Counted from the stretch's first letter, positions 34,691-44,586 are shown. The stretch: DNA of 64,000 nucleotides from Lachnospiraceae bacterium P6B14 (GCA_000687695.1 JHWZ01000001.1:62001-126000); one strand, 5' to 3'. Notes: a model not told the origin generated them from the letters alone. Translations and numbers: made by a program.

Positions 34691-36133
34691 TTACTGTTTT
34701 TTAATATATAGTGAATCCGGAAGATATCTTCCGAAGCCTGACGGACTCGATGACCTGGTGATCTGTTCTCCGTCAAACCACATGATGGATGAGCTTCCTC
34801 CGTCCATGTTTGCCGCCTGAAAGGCTTTGTATTTCAGAAGCTGATTTGCACACTCCTCCATCGTACAACCGAGACTGTAGCCTATCTGTCTTCCATCTAC
34901 GACGAGCATCATAAAGGTTCCGTCCTTCGCCTGCCCTATCGCGGTTCGTGGCTGGATACCAAGTCCGTAGGTACCCTTTACTATACACTCTCCATCAACT
35001 ATTATTCCGGGGTACTGCTCCACGCCCCATCGATAACTTTTTACATTTATCTTTGATGAATCGCTGATGTACATCTTGTTATTTTTCTTCATGCCGAAGA
35101 ACTTAAACCGGCTGTTATCGGGCTCACCGTATTCGACTCCGTCGATGAGTAATGACCCCATTACATGTCCGCCGCTTCCGTGACCTCCGACATCCTTAAA
35201 GCCGCTCGCGTTGACAGCCAGGATGGCATCATTTCCCTTTGCATGCTCGTCGATGATCTGACCTCTGGAGCCAAGATAATCTGATTTACTGAGGCATACC
35301 AGGGATGGATCTTTTACCACCGCGAGCTTTCCTACATAGTCGTCGCCGTTCACTCCCAACAGCACAAGACTGTTCGGGATATTTATCGCCAGGATCTGAT
35401 CTCCCTTTTTCGATTTCAGTCCGAGCTCTCCTTCGAGATCCTTGACGACTAAGCTGTCTATTTCCTCTTTTGTATCTATGCTGTTTTTTTCGAGATACTT
35501 TCTGACACTCTTCGAGTTCAGTTCCCAATACTCATCGAGGAACTCATCCACCGGATCTATGACCGGCGCCTGCGAAACTTCAGGTGTTGCAACAGGCTCT
35601 TCCACATTAGGATCATCGCCCCAGTTACTCTCCAAAGTCTGCTGAACCTTCCATGCCTCGCGTCTTGTCTCCATGACCTCGTCGATGATCCAGCCCGGGA
35701 TAAACCACGTGGCCAGCCACTGATGCGAGTTCGTACTCATGGCTGTCTCGATGTATATGTTTCTCCACTTACGCACAAACGGAATCGGAGCAAAAACAAA
35801 TGTAAGATACATCGCTACAAGCACTCCAAAAATAATAGCGAAGATCTTTAGCTTTTTTCTTTTCTTAGGCTTTTTCTTTTTTTTATCTTCTTCACTCATT
35901 TCCGGTTCCACTCCCGGCTCAGGCTGTGGTTCTAATGCCGGTTTCGGCTGCGCTGCCTGCTGTGGCTGTGCCGCCGGTTTTGGCTGGGCTGCTGCCTGCT
36001 GTGGCTGCGGTGCCGGCTGTGGCTGTGCCGCCGGTTTTGGCTCCGTAGCCTGCTTCGGCTGTGCATTCATCGAGTCTACCAGCTCAGATGCTCTGATAGC
36101 AGCAAGCTTTCCTTTTAATTCCTGTTCATCCAT
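34691..36133 (-). CDS. Membrane-anchored phosphodiester glycosidase (NAGPA domain) protein
   Basis: The 480-residue protein has a cytoplasmic N-terminus of about 95 residues made of Pro/Gln/Ala/Lys repeats (QPKPAAQPQQAAQPKPA type), a basic stretch (KKKKPKKRKKLK), one membrane helix (IFAIIFGVLVAMYLTFVFA) and a long outer part. The last 230 residues match the NAGPA/phosphodiester glycosidase domain: ILAVNASGFKDVGGHGSGGH, QPRTAIGQAKDGTFMMLVVDGRQ, and AANMDGGSSSIMWFDGE, where the DGGSS is typical. Such domains remove or handle phosphodiester-linked sugars, here probably on wall polymers. The Pro/Gln-rich head is unusual. Confidence 0.85.
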   Translation of the reverse strand: MDEQELKGKLAAIRASELVDSMNAQPKQATEPKPAAQPQPAPQPQQAAAQPKPAAQPQQAAQPKPALEPQPEPGVEPEMSEEDKKKKKPKKRKKLKIFAIIFGVLVAMYLTFVFAPIPFVRKWRNIYIETAMSTNSHQWLATWFIPGWIIDEVMETRREAWKVQQTLESNWGDDPNVEEPVATPEVSQAPVIDPVDEFLDEYWELNSKSVRKYLEKNSIDTKEEIDSLVVKDLEGELGLKSKKGDQILAINIPNSLVLLGVNGDDYVGKLAVVKDPSLVCLSKSDYLGSRGQIIDEHAKGNDAILAVNASGFKDVGGHGSGGHVMGSLLIDGVEYGEPDNSRFKFFGMKKNNKMYISDSSKINVKSYRWGVEQYPGIIVDGECIVKGTYGLGIQPRTAIGQAKDGTFMMLVVDGRQIGYSLGCTMEECANQLLKYKAFQAANMDGGSSSIMWFDGEQITRSSSPSGFGRYLPDSLYIKKQ

Positions 36134-36202
36134 TTCGATCTGAGAAACCTCCTAATCTCACCCCGTAAATAAAAAAACACGCAACAACACACATTATAGC
36201 GT

Positions 36203-36230
36203 AAAAACCTTGCAAAAGCAAGGTTTTTTT
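36203..36230. terminator. Terminator at the end of the NHLP-type export operon
   Basis: AAAAACCTTGC and GCAAGGTTTTT form an 11-bp stem around AAAA, about 20 bases after the stop codon of the last export gene. Confidence 0.9.
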
Positions 36231-36251
36231 ATCACTGTATGATTTCATACC

Positions 36252-38438
36252 TTACACATCCAATCGTTGTTTTTTTACCAGTTCCGCGAAAACACCATCC
36301 TTTTTGATCAGCTCCTCATAGGTGCCCTCTTCGCATATTTTACCCTGATCCAATACAAGTATCCTGTCACAATGCTGTACCGTTGAAAGCCTGTGTGCTA
36401 TAGCGATCCTCGTGCATTTCAGTCCATCCAGCGACTCCGCAACCGCCTGCTGCGTTATGTTGTCAAGAGCGCTGGTAGCCTCGTCAAGGATCATGATCTT
36501 TCGTCCACTGCATACCGCCCTTGCTATGATGAGACGCTGTCTCTGGCCGCCGGACACACCGCCGCCACCCTCACTCACAAGTGTACTCATACCCATCGGC
36601 ATCTCTCTGATATCATCCGCGATGCCGGCGATCTCAGCTGCTTCCCAGGCATCATCCAAAGTAGCGCCCGGATTTGACAGCGTGATATTATCAAAAATAT
36701 CCCCTTTGAGAAGTTTGGCATCCTGCATAACCATACTGATTCCGTTTTGACGAACAGAACGAACATTGACACAGGACAGATCATACTCACCGTACATTAT
36801 ATTTCCGGTGCTCGGTTGCTCGAATCCAAGCAGCAATCTCATCAGCGTACTTTTTCCACATCCCGAACGACCGACTATCGCTACGTATTCACCGGGCTTT
36901 ATACGGAAAGAAATGTCTTTTATTACCCATGGCGTTTCTTCGCTGTATCGGAAAGACAAACCATTTACCTCAACGCTGCCATCCACTTCTTTGACAGAAG
37001 GCTTTTCATCATCGCATTCCGGTGTCTCCCTAAGTATCGGTGCCAGATGTCCGAACTTCGGGAAGGATCTCACTGCCGAAGCTATAAAACTCATAAATAA
37101 AACTATGGATGCATTGATCTGACCAAACGCAGTATTAAATGCCATAAAATCAGCAGTAGAAAATCCGGTACTCATAGCCTTAATATAGATGGCCACAGTA
37201 CCGAGCATCCCGATCAGCACAACAAAAGCATCCATACAGTACAAATATTTAGGACGATTAAAAGATGCTTCGGTGTATTTTGAATATCTGCCAGCCCACT
37301 TTGAAAAAGCCCTATCTTCCGCTCCTGCAAGTTTTATTTTTTGCATTCCGCCAAGGAGCGTTGTAACAGTTCCGGATGCCTTTGAGTTCGCCTCAACCGC
37401 ATTTGCCTCTCGTTTCAGCAACTGCCGCATGATCACATAAATAACCAAAGTCTGCAATCCGATGATCAAAATAGCTATCGGTAACAGAGACGAAGCGTAG
37501 AAAATAATCTGTCCAAAATATACAAGACTCAAAACCAATGTAAGTCCGCCGCCCAAAGCACAATCCACCGTGGAGTGGATCATCCTCCAAATATTATTAA
37601 TTCGGGTAGAAAGATTTCCCGCGCTGAAGTTTTTAAAAAAGGAGGTCGGTAACATCAGAACTCTCGCAAAAATAGCCGCCTCTGCATAGTCTCCGATTTT
37701 TATTGCAATCCTGTTCATAACAAGATTTTTATTCATCTTAAACAAAAGTGTTCCCACGGACACACCCAAAAGCAGACCTGCGATAGGCAGGATCAAACGG
37801 GACTGTCCGGACGGAGCCACCTCGCCATATGCGATCGATGTAGCAAATGCAGGAAGCAGTCCTGCCAAAGCTGAAATAACCGCCGAAACAATTACCTTTA
37901 TAAAGTCACCTTTATCTAAAGACTTTAATAAAAACCGTATGAAATCGCTCACCTCAAGTGAACGGGCAGGTAGTGCAGGATAAAAAAGCTCCGCGCGGTC
38001 CTCGAGATTTTTCTCGGTTTTTTTGTTCAGCTTCACGTTTTTCCCGGTCGACGGATCACGGTATGAATATCCACCCGAGGTTTGCGGCAGTATTGCCACG
38101 ACCTCTCCGTCACACAGTTTTCCGAGATAAGCTCCAAATGCATCCTTGTACCATCCGGATTCCAAACCGACTGTCCTATGCATGACACCACCGGGACGAC
38201 ACATGTACTCGATCCGCTCTTCTAAATCCGTGATTTCTTTTGGAACGGCTCCGGGCGTTACTCCACTGTAACGCAGACATGCCCTCACGGCACCATCCGC
38301 CATCTCAAGATCATCTGCACTAAAGAGGCGGACTATGTTCTCATCACTGACACTTGCAGCCAGTTTTTCATATCCTTTTCTGAGACCTTCCCGATCCAAC
38401 TGATCTCTTGTTTTCATCTGTAAACTGATATCATTCAT
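36252..38438 (-). CDS. NHLP-type peptide export ABC transporter, permease/ATPase subunit
   Basis: The 728-residue protein has an N-terminal domain of about 170 residues without peptidase motifs, six membrane helices (about 175-460) and an ATPase with Walker A GRSGCGKST, signature VSGGQRQR and Walker B IMILDEATSALD. This layout is that of the second ABC subunit of NHLP bacteriocin export systems (TIGR03797 type), which pairs with a peptidase-bearing partner. The partner gene ends six bases upstream. The last gene of the operon, followed by a terminator. Confidence 0.88.
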   Translation of the reverse strand: MNDISLQMKTRDQLDREGLRKGYEKLAASVSDENIVRLFSADDLEMADGAVRACLRYSGVTPGAVPKEITDLEERIEYMCRPGGVMHRTVGLESGWYKDAFGAYLGKLCDGEVVAILPQTSGGYSYRDPSTGKNVKLNKKTEKNLEDRAELFYPALPARSLEVSDFIRFLLKSLDKGDFIKVIVSAVISALAGLLPAFATSIAYGEVAPSGQSRLILPIAGLLLGVSVGTLLFKMNKNLVMNRIAIKIGDYAEAAIFARVLMLPTSFFKNFSAGNLSTRINNIWRMIHSTVDCALGGGLTLVLSLVYFGQIIFYASSLLPIAILIIGLQTLVIYVIMRQLLKREANAVEANSKASGTVTTLLGGMQKIKLAGAEDRAFSKWAGRYSKYTEASFNRPKYLYCMDAFVVLIGMLGTVAIYIKAMSTGFSTADFMAFNTAFGQINASIVLFMSFIASAVRSFPKFGHLAPILRETPECDDEKPSVKEVDGSVEVNGLSFRYSEETPWVIKDISFRIKPGEYVAIVGRSGCGKSTLMRLLLGFEQPSTGNIMYGEYDLSCVNVRSVRQNGISMVMQDAKLLKGDIFDNITLSNPGATLDDAWEAAEIAGIADDIREMPMGMSTLVSEGGGGVSGGQRQRLIIARAVCSGRKIMILDEATSALDNITQQAVAESLDGLKCTRIAIAHRLSTVQHCDRILVLDQGKICEEGTYEELIKKDGVFAELVKKQRLDV

Positions 38439-38444
38439 AGTCTT

Positions 38445-40604
38445 TTACTCACTCTTCACCAATTGTGCATATGCGCCATCCAGTTTCATCAATTCTTCAT
38501 GTGTTCCTTCCTCAACGATTTCCCCTGATTTCAGAACATAAATCTTATCAGCATCTCTGATCGTACTGAGACGGTGAGCGACAACAATAGTTGTAATCCC
38601 CCTGTCTCTGATGTTACTCATAACTTCATCCTCAGTTTCCGCATCCAGTGCGCTGGTTGCCTCATCCAAAACCAGAATCGTCGGTTCGATCGCAAGCGCT
38701 CTGGCTATCTCCATTCGCTGCAGTTGTCCGCCGGAATAGTTTTTTCCACCGGGTTGCAAAGTAGCAGAATAGCCACCCTTACGCGATGCAATCTCCTCAT
38801 GAATGCAGGCATCCTGACTGGCCCGGATCACCTCCGATTCCTCGATGGTACTGTCCCAGAGACGGATGTTTTCCGAAATCGGATCATCAAAAACCATGAT
38901 GTCCTGATCCACGATAGCAAGAGAACTTCTCAACTGTTGCTTTGGAATATCTTTAAGACTTTTTCCGTCTATTAAGACCTCACCTTTCCAGGGCTTATAT
39001 AAACCGGACAACAGCTTTCCCGTTGTCGATTTTCCGCTGCCGCTGGCACCGACAAGCGCCACCTTGCTCCCCGCTTTTATTTTTATATTAAGGTTTTCTA
39101 TCAACGGTTTTGCCAAAGGAGAATAACCGAATGTGATATCCTTAAACTCGATATCCCCTTTCAGTTTTTCCATATTATCCCAATCTTCATCAGTCAGAAC
39201 TTTTGTATTCTTCGGAACATCAACAGGATTATTCATAACATCCTCAACACGTTCCATCTGAACCTGCATTTCCTGTATTGTCTGCCCCATACTGATGATA
39301 TCATTAACAGGCTTTGTAAACGCTGTCAGAAGTCCTGTAAAGGCAAGAAGTGTTCCCGGCGTAAACTGACCGTCTATGATCATCTTTACACCGAATGCGA
39401 ATACAAGGATGTTCGTGATTTCCGTCAGAAGCGCCGGAATCAGTCCCATCGTTTCATTTAGCCTGCAAAGCTTGACATCCCCTGCATTCACCCTGGCATG
39501 TATGCCTGCCCAACGCCTGAAATATGCAGCCTCTGCTCCGGCCGATTTGAGCGTCTCGATCATTTCGATACCCGCGAGCGAGGTAGAGTTCAACTGCCCG
39601 TTTCCCATGGTCATCACTCTCGTGATGTCAACTCTTTTTCGGGAAACCACTCGTGCCACGATCACATTCAAGACCACGGTTGATACTCCGATCAGCGTCA
39701 GAAAAACACTGTAGTACGACATCACAACCAAATACAGGATTAGCATCACCGCATTGATCGCGGTCGGTGCCACCTGTGTCATCAGTGTAACAACCACCGT
39801 TTCATTCTCCGTCTGACGCATCTGCAGATCACCCACGGATCGCTGTGAATAAAACGTCATCGGAAGATGCAACAGATGCTGAATAAATCTGGACGAATCC
39901 ACCACTGCCGAGCGTCCCTGAAGACGCACCATATGGATCGATCGGGTGATCTGCATGACTCCGTAAATAAGACATAGCGCGAGCAGGGCTATTACAAATC
40001 CGACAGGAGATGACTTCTCATTTCCTGTGATATAATAATCCACTACGGCTTTTCCGGAAGTCGTAAACAATACCGTAGCAACAGAGGCCAGTGCCGTAGT
40101 GGCCAAAACCACAATAAGACCGGTCTTAAGTCCCTGCATCCTGTGCATCGAAAAGCGCAGGGAACTGGGCTTCTGTCCGCCTTTTTCAAATGCATCGGTT
40201 GGTGAAAAAGTCATGGCAATCCCGGTATAGCGCTTTTCAAATATTTGAATGGGATAACGAACTCTTCCACTGCCCGGATCGTTTACATAAGCATAGTTTC
40301 CCCGGATTCCCGTAAGAACGACAAAATGATTGAAATTCCAATGGATGATGCACGGGAACGGCTTTTTCTCCCTGAGTCCGTCTATACCCACTGCAAATTC
40401 CTTGGCTTCCAAACCATACCCTCGCGCCGCCTTCAGTATATCAGCAGACTTTGAACCGTCACGGCTGACACCGCATTTTTCACGTACTTCATCAAGCGGA
40501 ACCCATTTTCCATAGTATGCCAGAATCATAGCAAGCGAAGCCGCACCACACTCTACGGCTTCCATCTGCATGACCTGCGGTACTTTTTTTCTGTTTGCAG
40601 ACAT
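38445..40604 (-). CDS. NHLP-type export ABC transporter with C39 leader peptidase
   Basis: The 719-residue protein begins with a complete C39 peptidase: VPQVMQMEAVECGAASLAMI (catalytic Cys), NFNHFVVLTG (His) and YVNDPGSGRVRYP (Asp). Six membrane helices and an ATPase with GASGSGKST, YSGGQLQR and ILVLDEATSALD follow. C39 domains remove a leader after a double glycine as the peptide is exported. The type agrees with TIGR03796 proteins of NHLP clusters. An intact peptidase implies a substrate with a leader, but none is coded in the operon. It lies ten bases after the secretion protein gene. Confidence 0.92.
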   Translation of the reverse strand: MSANRKKVPQVMQMEAVECGAASLAMILAYYGKWVPLDEVREKCGVSRDGSKSADILKAARGYGLEAKEFAVGIDGLREKKPFPCIIHWNFNHFVVLTGIRGNYAYVNDPGSGRVRYPIQIFEKRYTGIAMTFSPTDAFEKGGQKPSSLRFSMHRMQGLKTGLIVVLATTALASVATVLFTTSGKAVVDYYITGNEKSSPVGFVIALLALCLIYGVMQITRSIHMVRLQGRSAVVDSSRFIQHLLHLPMTFYSQRSVGDLQMRQTENETVVVTLMTQVAPTAINAVMLILYLVVMSYYSVFLTLIGVSTVVLNVIVARVVSRKRVDITRVMTMGNGQLNSTSLAGIEMIETLKSAGAEAAYFRRWAGIHARVNAGDVKLCRLNETMGLIPALLTEITNILVFAFGVKMIIDGQFTPGTLLAFTGLLTAFTKPVNDIISMGQTIQEMQVQMERVEDVMNNPVDVPKNTKVLTDEDWDNMEKLKGDIEFKDITFGYSPLAKPLIENLNIKIKAGSKVALVGASGSGKSTTGKLLSGLYKPWKGEVLIDGKSLKDIPKQQLRSSLAIVDQDIMVFDDPISENIRLWDSTIEESEVIRASQDACIHEEIASRKGGYSATLQPGGKNYSGGQLQRMEIARALAIEPTILVLDEATSALDAETEDEVMSNIRDRGITTIVVAHRLSTIRDADKIYVLKSGEIVEEGTHEELMKLDGAYAQLVKSE

Positions 40605-40614
40605 AGTTCCCCCA

Positions 40615-41136
40615 TTATTTTCCGAAAATCATGGATATCGGTGTTTTTTGATCTACTGTTATAGTTACCGGAACACTCTTTTTCAGCTCCAGCTTCTGTG
40701 AATCGGATATGACTATCACATGTACCATCTGTGTATCTCCGGCCAACTGTCGGATATCCAGATCCGTTATCCCTTCCTCTTTGTATCGGTTCACATCAAC
40801 TGCTGTTTCCTCCACATGAGTCACAGTCTCTGCCACTCCATCCACGTAAGCAAAATCGCCCTCTTTGATTCGAAGCGCCGTATCACTGTCCACAAAACAG
40901 ACAATCCCATCCATACCGGCTGCTCCCTTCAGTGTTATGCGATCTGCCACAGACCCGAAAAATGCCCATGCGCCGATTCCCAAAAAAATGGCAATACAAG
41001 CTATGATCGAAATCCAGATTCCGGGTGTCGGCATACGAAGGTACTTTTCCAGATCATCGGGGCTCTGGAGTTTCCCCCTCGCTTTCTTGCTGTAAAATGA
41101 AGGGGTTCCTTCTATCTTTTTTTCTTCTTCCTGCAT
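40615..41136 (-). CDS. Short membrane-fusion-like secretion protein of the export system
   Basis: The 173-residue protein has a basic N-terminus (KKARGKLQSPDDLEKYLRMP), one membrane helix (WISIIACIAIFLGIGAWAFFG) and a beta-rich outer part with GDFAYVDGVAETVTHVEE and KLELKKSVPVTITVDQKTP. The ends resemble the NHLP system secretion protein (HlyD-like), but the long coiled coil is missing, so it is a compact form. The ATG at 41136 has GGAGG five bases upstream; the ATG four codons earlier overlaps that ribosome site. Its place directly before the ABC genes supports the call. Confidence 0.8.
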   Translation of the reverse strand: MQEEEKKIEGTPSFYSKKARGKLQSPDDLEKYLRMPTPGIWISIIACIAIFLGIGAWAFFGSVADRITLKGAAGMDGIVCFVDSDTALRIKEGDFAYVDGVAETVTHVEETAVDVNRYKEEGITDLDIRQLAGDTQMVHVIVISDSQKLELKKSVPVTITVDQKTPISMIFGK

Positions 41137-41159
41137 ACAATCCTCCATGTCAAAACGTA

Positions 41160-42374
41160 CTAAGCAAAATCACAGTTGCCGATGTTTTTCGCGGTCTCAA
41201 TAAGCTCTTGAGCTTTTTCGCGAAAAGCAGGAACGGACGTAGACTTTATTCTCTCCACAGACTCAGGTGTAAGACTCCTGTTAGAATTCTCCATCGAAAG
41301 CACAAATATATGACGAAAATCGAAAAACAACTCCATGGTTTGAACATAACGATCTATAACAGCCGGATCATCCGTACCCAAAAACTCCTGACGCTCATAT
41401 TTATCCAAAACCGGGATGAGTTCAGGCTCCAGATTCAATGACAAACGACTTAGATCAGAAGCACCGTGTGTACATATCTTACGTAATCCATAGGCAGATA
41501 TATAATCATAAAACGGATTACCGACACAGATACTATCCAGATCAATGAGCAACAGCTCACCATTCTGAACCATCACATTTCCCTCATGAAAATCTCCGTG
41601 AACCAGAGTGTTTTTTTCCGGAACTGCATCCAACACCTGACGCATCAGCTCAGCATCCTCATGGCTGAGATGGTTTCGTTCTTCTATAACGTCAACCCTT
41701 GCTCTGAGTCTGTCGGAAATCCTGGGCAATACCCCCGGCTCCATTTCCGTTTCATGGATCTTTTTCAGAAGGCGACCCATCTTCCTTCCCAAATCCTCTA
41801 CTCTGGAATTATCGTCGCAAACAGCCTTTCCTACTGTTACGGCGTTTAGCAGTTCATATACATTCCCATAGCTGTTACCTACCTTCACCGTATCATAGGC
41901 AATTGCTGTCGGGAGATCATGAACAAACGCTGTAGTAGCACAACGTTTTTCCTCCTGTAGCTGCTCTAAGTTTACACCCTCCTGATAAACCTTTACAACC
42001 GTTTCCGGATCGATTCGGTACACGATTCCAAAGCTTCCACGACCGATGATCTCACAACCATCAACCGATATCTCGCGGAGAACCTTTTTTACATCAAACA
42101 GTTCGGTAAACCCGGTTGTCTCAAATACCTCATAAACCTCCGGGGAAACATTTATAACAGGGAGCTTTTTATCTGACTGTTTACGCAGTTTCATCAACAC
42201 GCGCAAACCCGCACTGGAAATATATTTCAGATTCTCTGCATCTATCACCAGATCAGTACCGGGATTTGCTTCTACTGCCGCCAGAGCCTCCTGCTCCACC
42301 TGATTTGCATTGTTGGTATCGATTCTTCCCTCCGGATAGAGTGTAAGCGTATTATCATTAAGCGTATTTTTCAT
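41160..42374 (-). CDS. STAS domain fused to an APH-type phosphotransferase
   Basis: The 404-residue protein joins two parts. Residues 1-105 are a STAS domain with the anti-anti-sigma core LKYISSAGLRVLMKLRK, including the serine normally phosphorylated by anti-sigma kinases. Residues 110-404 form an aminoglycoside/choline-kinase-like domain: a phosphate-binding IGRGSFGIVYRIDPETVVKVY with the Lys, HGDFHEGNVMV as catalytic loop and LLLIDLDSICVGNP as metal site. This resembles TIGR02172-type proteins. Both active sites look intact. It sits between the proteases and the exporter, so it could govern their expression or modify a cargo. Its substrate is unknown. Confidence 0.85.
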   Translation of the reverse strand: MKNTLNDNTLTLYPEGRIDTNNANQVEQEALAAVEANPGTDLVIDAENLKYISSAGLRVLMKLRKQSDKKLPVINVSPEVYEVFETTGFTELFDVKKVLREISVDGCEIIGRGSFGIVYRIDPETVVKVYQEGVNLEQLQEEKRCATTAFVHDLPTAIAYDTVKVGNSYGNVYELLNAVTVGKAVCDDNSRVEDLGRKMGRLLKKIHETEMEPGVLPRISDRLRARVDVIEERNHLSHEDAELMRQVLDAVPEKNTLVHGDFHEGNVMVQNGELLLIDLDSICVGNPFYDYISAYGLRKICTHGASDLSRLSLNLEPELIPVLDKYERQEFLGTDDPAVIDRYVQTMELFFDFRHIFVLSMENSNRSLTPESVERIKSTSVPAFREKAQELIETAKNIGNCDFA

Positions 42375-42391
42375 GGTTTCTCCTTATAAAC

Positions 42392-44518
42392 CTATTTTAC
42401 CTGTATTGTCACCGTAACCGTTTTGCTTTCAGGCATATAACTTCCGATACCTGATGCGGTTACCTTAACTCTGATCTTGTAAATACCCTTTGCTGTTTTC
42501 TTTTTGATTTTGATCTTTCCGCTTTTCTTGTCAAGCGAGAGAACCTTCTTCGCTTTTTTACTGCCGGAAGCAATGGTATATTTAACTGTCCCCTTTGCTT
42601 TTTTTACTGTGATCGGAGCGACGGTTTTTGCTTTCTTTTTCAGGTCACTCGCTTTTATCCTGACAGCTTTTGCGGAAACCGTTATCGGGTTTACTTCTTT
42701 TTCAATATTGTAATGCTGGTTAATGGTTGAGACAAGTTTACTCGGGTCGTACATGGGTGCATCCACGGTCCCATCCTCGGCCACGGTCATCATCTCATAA
42801 TCCGGTTTTGCTCCCGGATCACAGCTCTTATAATCCGAAGTGGTCATAATACTTGTGGTTGAGAGCTGGTAGAAATTATTATCCGCCGGATTAGTCAACC
42901 TCGATACATTACACCCACCGCCACCGGAGGTTTCGCCGATCACCGGGATACCGGCTTCCTTCGCCAGACACGGAGTCGTATTACCACAGGAGAAGGAGTG
43001 ACTTGTTATCATGATCGCGTAATTGAAATCATATTTTACTTCATCATCCTTTTCATCAATCACACCATCGAGGTTTTTATCCGCCGAATAAATATCCTTT
43101 CTCTTGTATCCGTTGTTCGCATCAATATGATAATAATTAAACTTTCCTCCATACATCATGGCAAGAATATACGCCATAACCTGATCACTTCCCCCACCAT
43201 TAGTCGTGAGGTCAAGAACAAAATTATCACATTTATTCTTTTTTGCAAGCTCGAGCGCCTCGTTAAACGGCTTTTCTCCTGATTTCATATGTATCACATC
43301 ATTTGTAAAGCCGTCAAATCGAAAGATTGCTGTGTTTGCAACTATATAAAGATATGCCACCTCACCTGCGGTTTTTTCAGTCCATGTTTTTACCGGCTTT
43401 CCGAATCCCTTAGCACGGAGAGGATCAAGCTTCATATTGAGGGCCATTTTTATACTATTCAGTTTACCAACAGTAGTATAGGCAGCTTCCGCTGCCGCAT
43501 CATCTCCAAACAGTCTTTTATACTCTTTGGCAAGCTCGGTCTGATCCATATTGTCATCGGCTGATAATTCCATAAAATAGTTGTTACTGAAAAATGCGTG
43601 CCCGCCATCAAACAAAAGACAATCAAGCATGAAGAGTCCAAGTACATACTCAGCTTTGTTGGTAGATGAAAGATACTTTTTCATCAATGAAACATCTATG
43701 TCCTTATAAACACCGCCCTCGGTCAAAGTCTTGTCAAAACCGCTCTTTACCAGTTTCTCAACAAACTCCTGCGATTCGGCTCTGCCCGGTCTTCCATAAA
43801 GATTCTCAAGCATAAATCCGAGTTCTCTGTACGCATAATCAGCCACATCCGGCTCTCTGTTTATTACATTAAACTGCTCGTTTTCTTTCTTCTGAACTAA
43901 CTCCGAAGCCTCCGAATCGGTAGCAATTCGTACCAGATAAATAATCCCGTCAATATATTCCGAATACGTAAGACTTAAGGTGAACACATCCGATATTGTG
44001 GACAGAGGCATGTACACATGTCCGTCCTCAGCGTACAAGTCTATTCCGTACTTTGAGAGATTATAATTCGTAGCCGGTTCTTCCATAACCTTCTCCGGCG
44101 TAGCACTGACAAAATCCACACCGGTTCCGTCGAACTTCCCGACAATGAAACTGTAAAACTTATCAAATGTCATTGTATCTGCTGCCGTATCAAGCTTCAA
44201 CTCACTTCCTGTCGCACCGGTATTCTTATTTTTACCTACAACCGTATATTTATCTCCGGTTCCTGTCAATGTATAATCAGCATCCTCTACATATACGAGG
44301 TCAAGATACTGCTCTACATCAACAAAAGGAATGTTCGGCATATCTGAGCGAAACATGCAAGTCAGCTCTGTTTTTTTACTATCATCCTCGTCATAGGTAG
44401 TTACCTGTTTTTTAGAAAAAGTTTTTGCAGTTTCTGCTTTTGCGATACCGGGGATAAAACAAATTGCCCCGATAAACAGTCCTGCAACCAGCAGGCTTTT
44501 TTTCAATGTCATCTTCAT
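42392..44518 (-). CDS. Secreted S41 family protease with Lys-rich C-terminal domain
   Basis: The 708-residue protein has a signal peptide (KKSLLVAGLFIGAICFIPGIAKA) and a copper-amine-oxidase-like N-terminal region. An S41 domain follows at about 395-620: FVLDLTTNGGGSDQVMAYIL and MITSHSFSCGNTTPCLAKEAG with the presumed nucleophile Ser, then GETSGGGGCNV. The lysine of classical CtpA enzymes is not apparent. About 90 Lys-rich residues at the end (KKSGKIKIKKKTAKGIYKIR) form an Ig-like domain also seen in the C1 protease of this operon. Start at 44518 after AAGGAG. A hairpin at 44533-44573 precedes it. Confidence 0.85.
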   Translation of the reverse strand: MKMTLKKSLLVAGLFIGAICFIPGIAKAETAKTFSKKQVTTYDEDDSKKTELTCMFRSDMPNIPFVDVEQYLDLVYVEDADYTLTGTGDKYTVVGKNKNTGATGSELKLDTAADTMTFDKFYSFIVGKFDGTGVDFVSATPEKVMEEPATNYNLSKYGIDLYAEDGHVYMPLSTISDVFTLSLTYSEYIDGIIYLVRIATDSEASELVQKKENEQFNVINREPDVADYAYRELGFMLENLYGRPGRAESQEFVEKLVKSGFDKTLTEGGVYKDIDVSLMKKYLSSTNKAEYVLGLFMLDCLLFDGGHAFFSNNYFMELSADDNMDQTELAKEYKRLFGDDAAAEAAYTTVGKLNSIKMALNMKLDPLRAKGFGKPVKTWTEKTAGEVAYLYIVANTAIFRFDGFTNDVIHMKSGEKPFNEALELAKKNKCDNFVLDLTTNGGGSDQVMAYILAMMYGGKFNYYHIDANNGYKRKDIYSADKNLDGVIDEKDDEVKYDFNYAIMITSHSFSCGNTTPCLAKEAGIPVIGETSGGGGCNVSRLTNPADNNFYQLSTTSIMTTSDYKSCDPGAKPDYEMMTVAEDGTVDAPMYDPSKLVSTINQHYNIEKEVNPITVSAKAVRIKASDLKKKAKTVAPITVKKAKGTVKYTIASGSKKAKKVLSLDKKSGKIKIKKKTAKGIYKIRVKVTASGIGSYMPESKTVTVTIQVK

Positions 44519-44532
44519 ACAATACTCCTTAA

Positions 44533-44573
44533 GGTCAAGAAAGAGCACTCGGAGACAGAATCTCCAAGTGCTC
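44533..44573 (-). terminator. Internal hairpin with T-rich tail between the two S41 genes
   Basis: On the minus strand GAGCACTTGGAGA and TCTCCGAGTGCTC pair (one G-T) around a five-base loop, followed by TTTCTT. It may reduce read-through from the protease genes into the exporter part of the operon. Confidence 0.7.
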
Positions 44574-44586
44574 ATCCATTATTATC

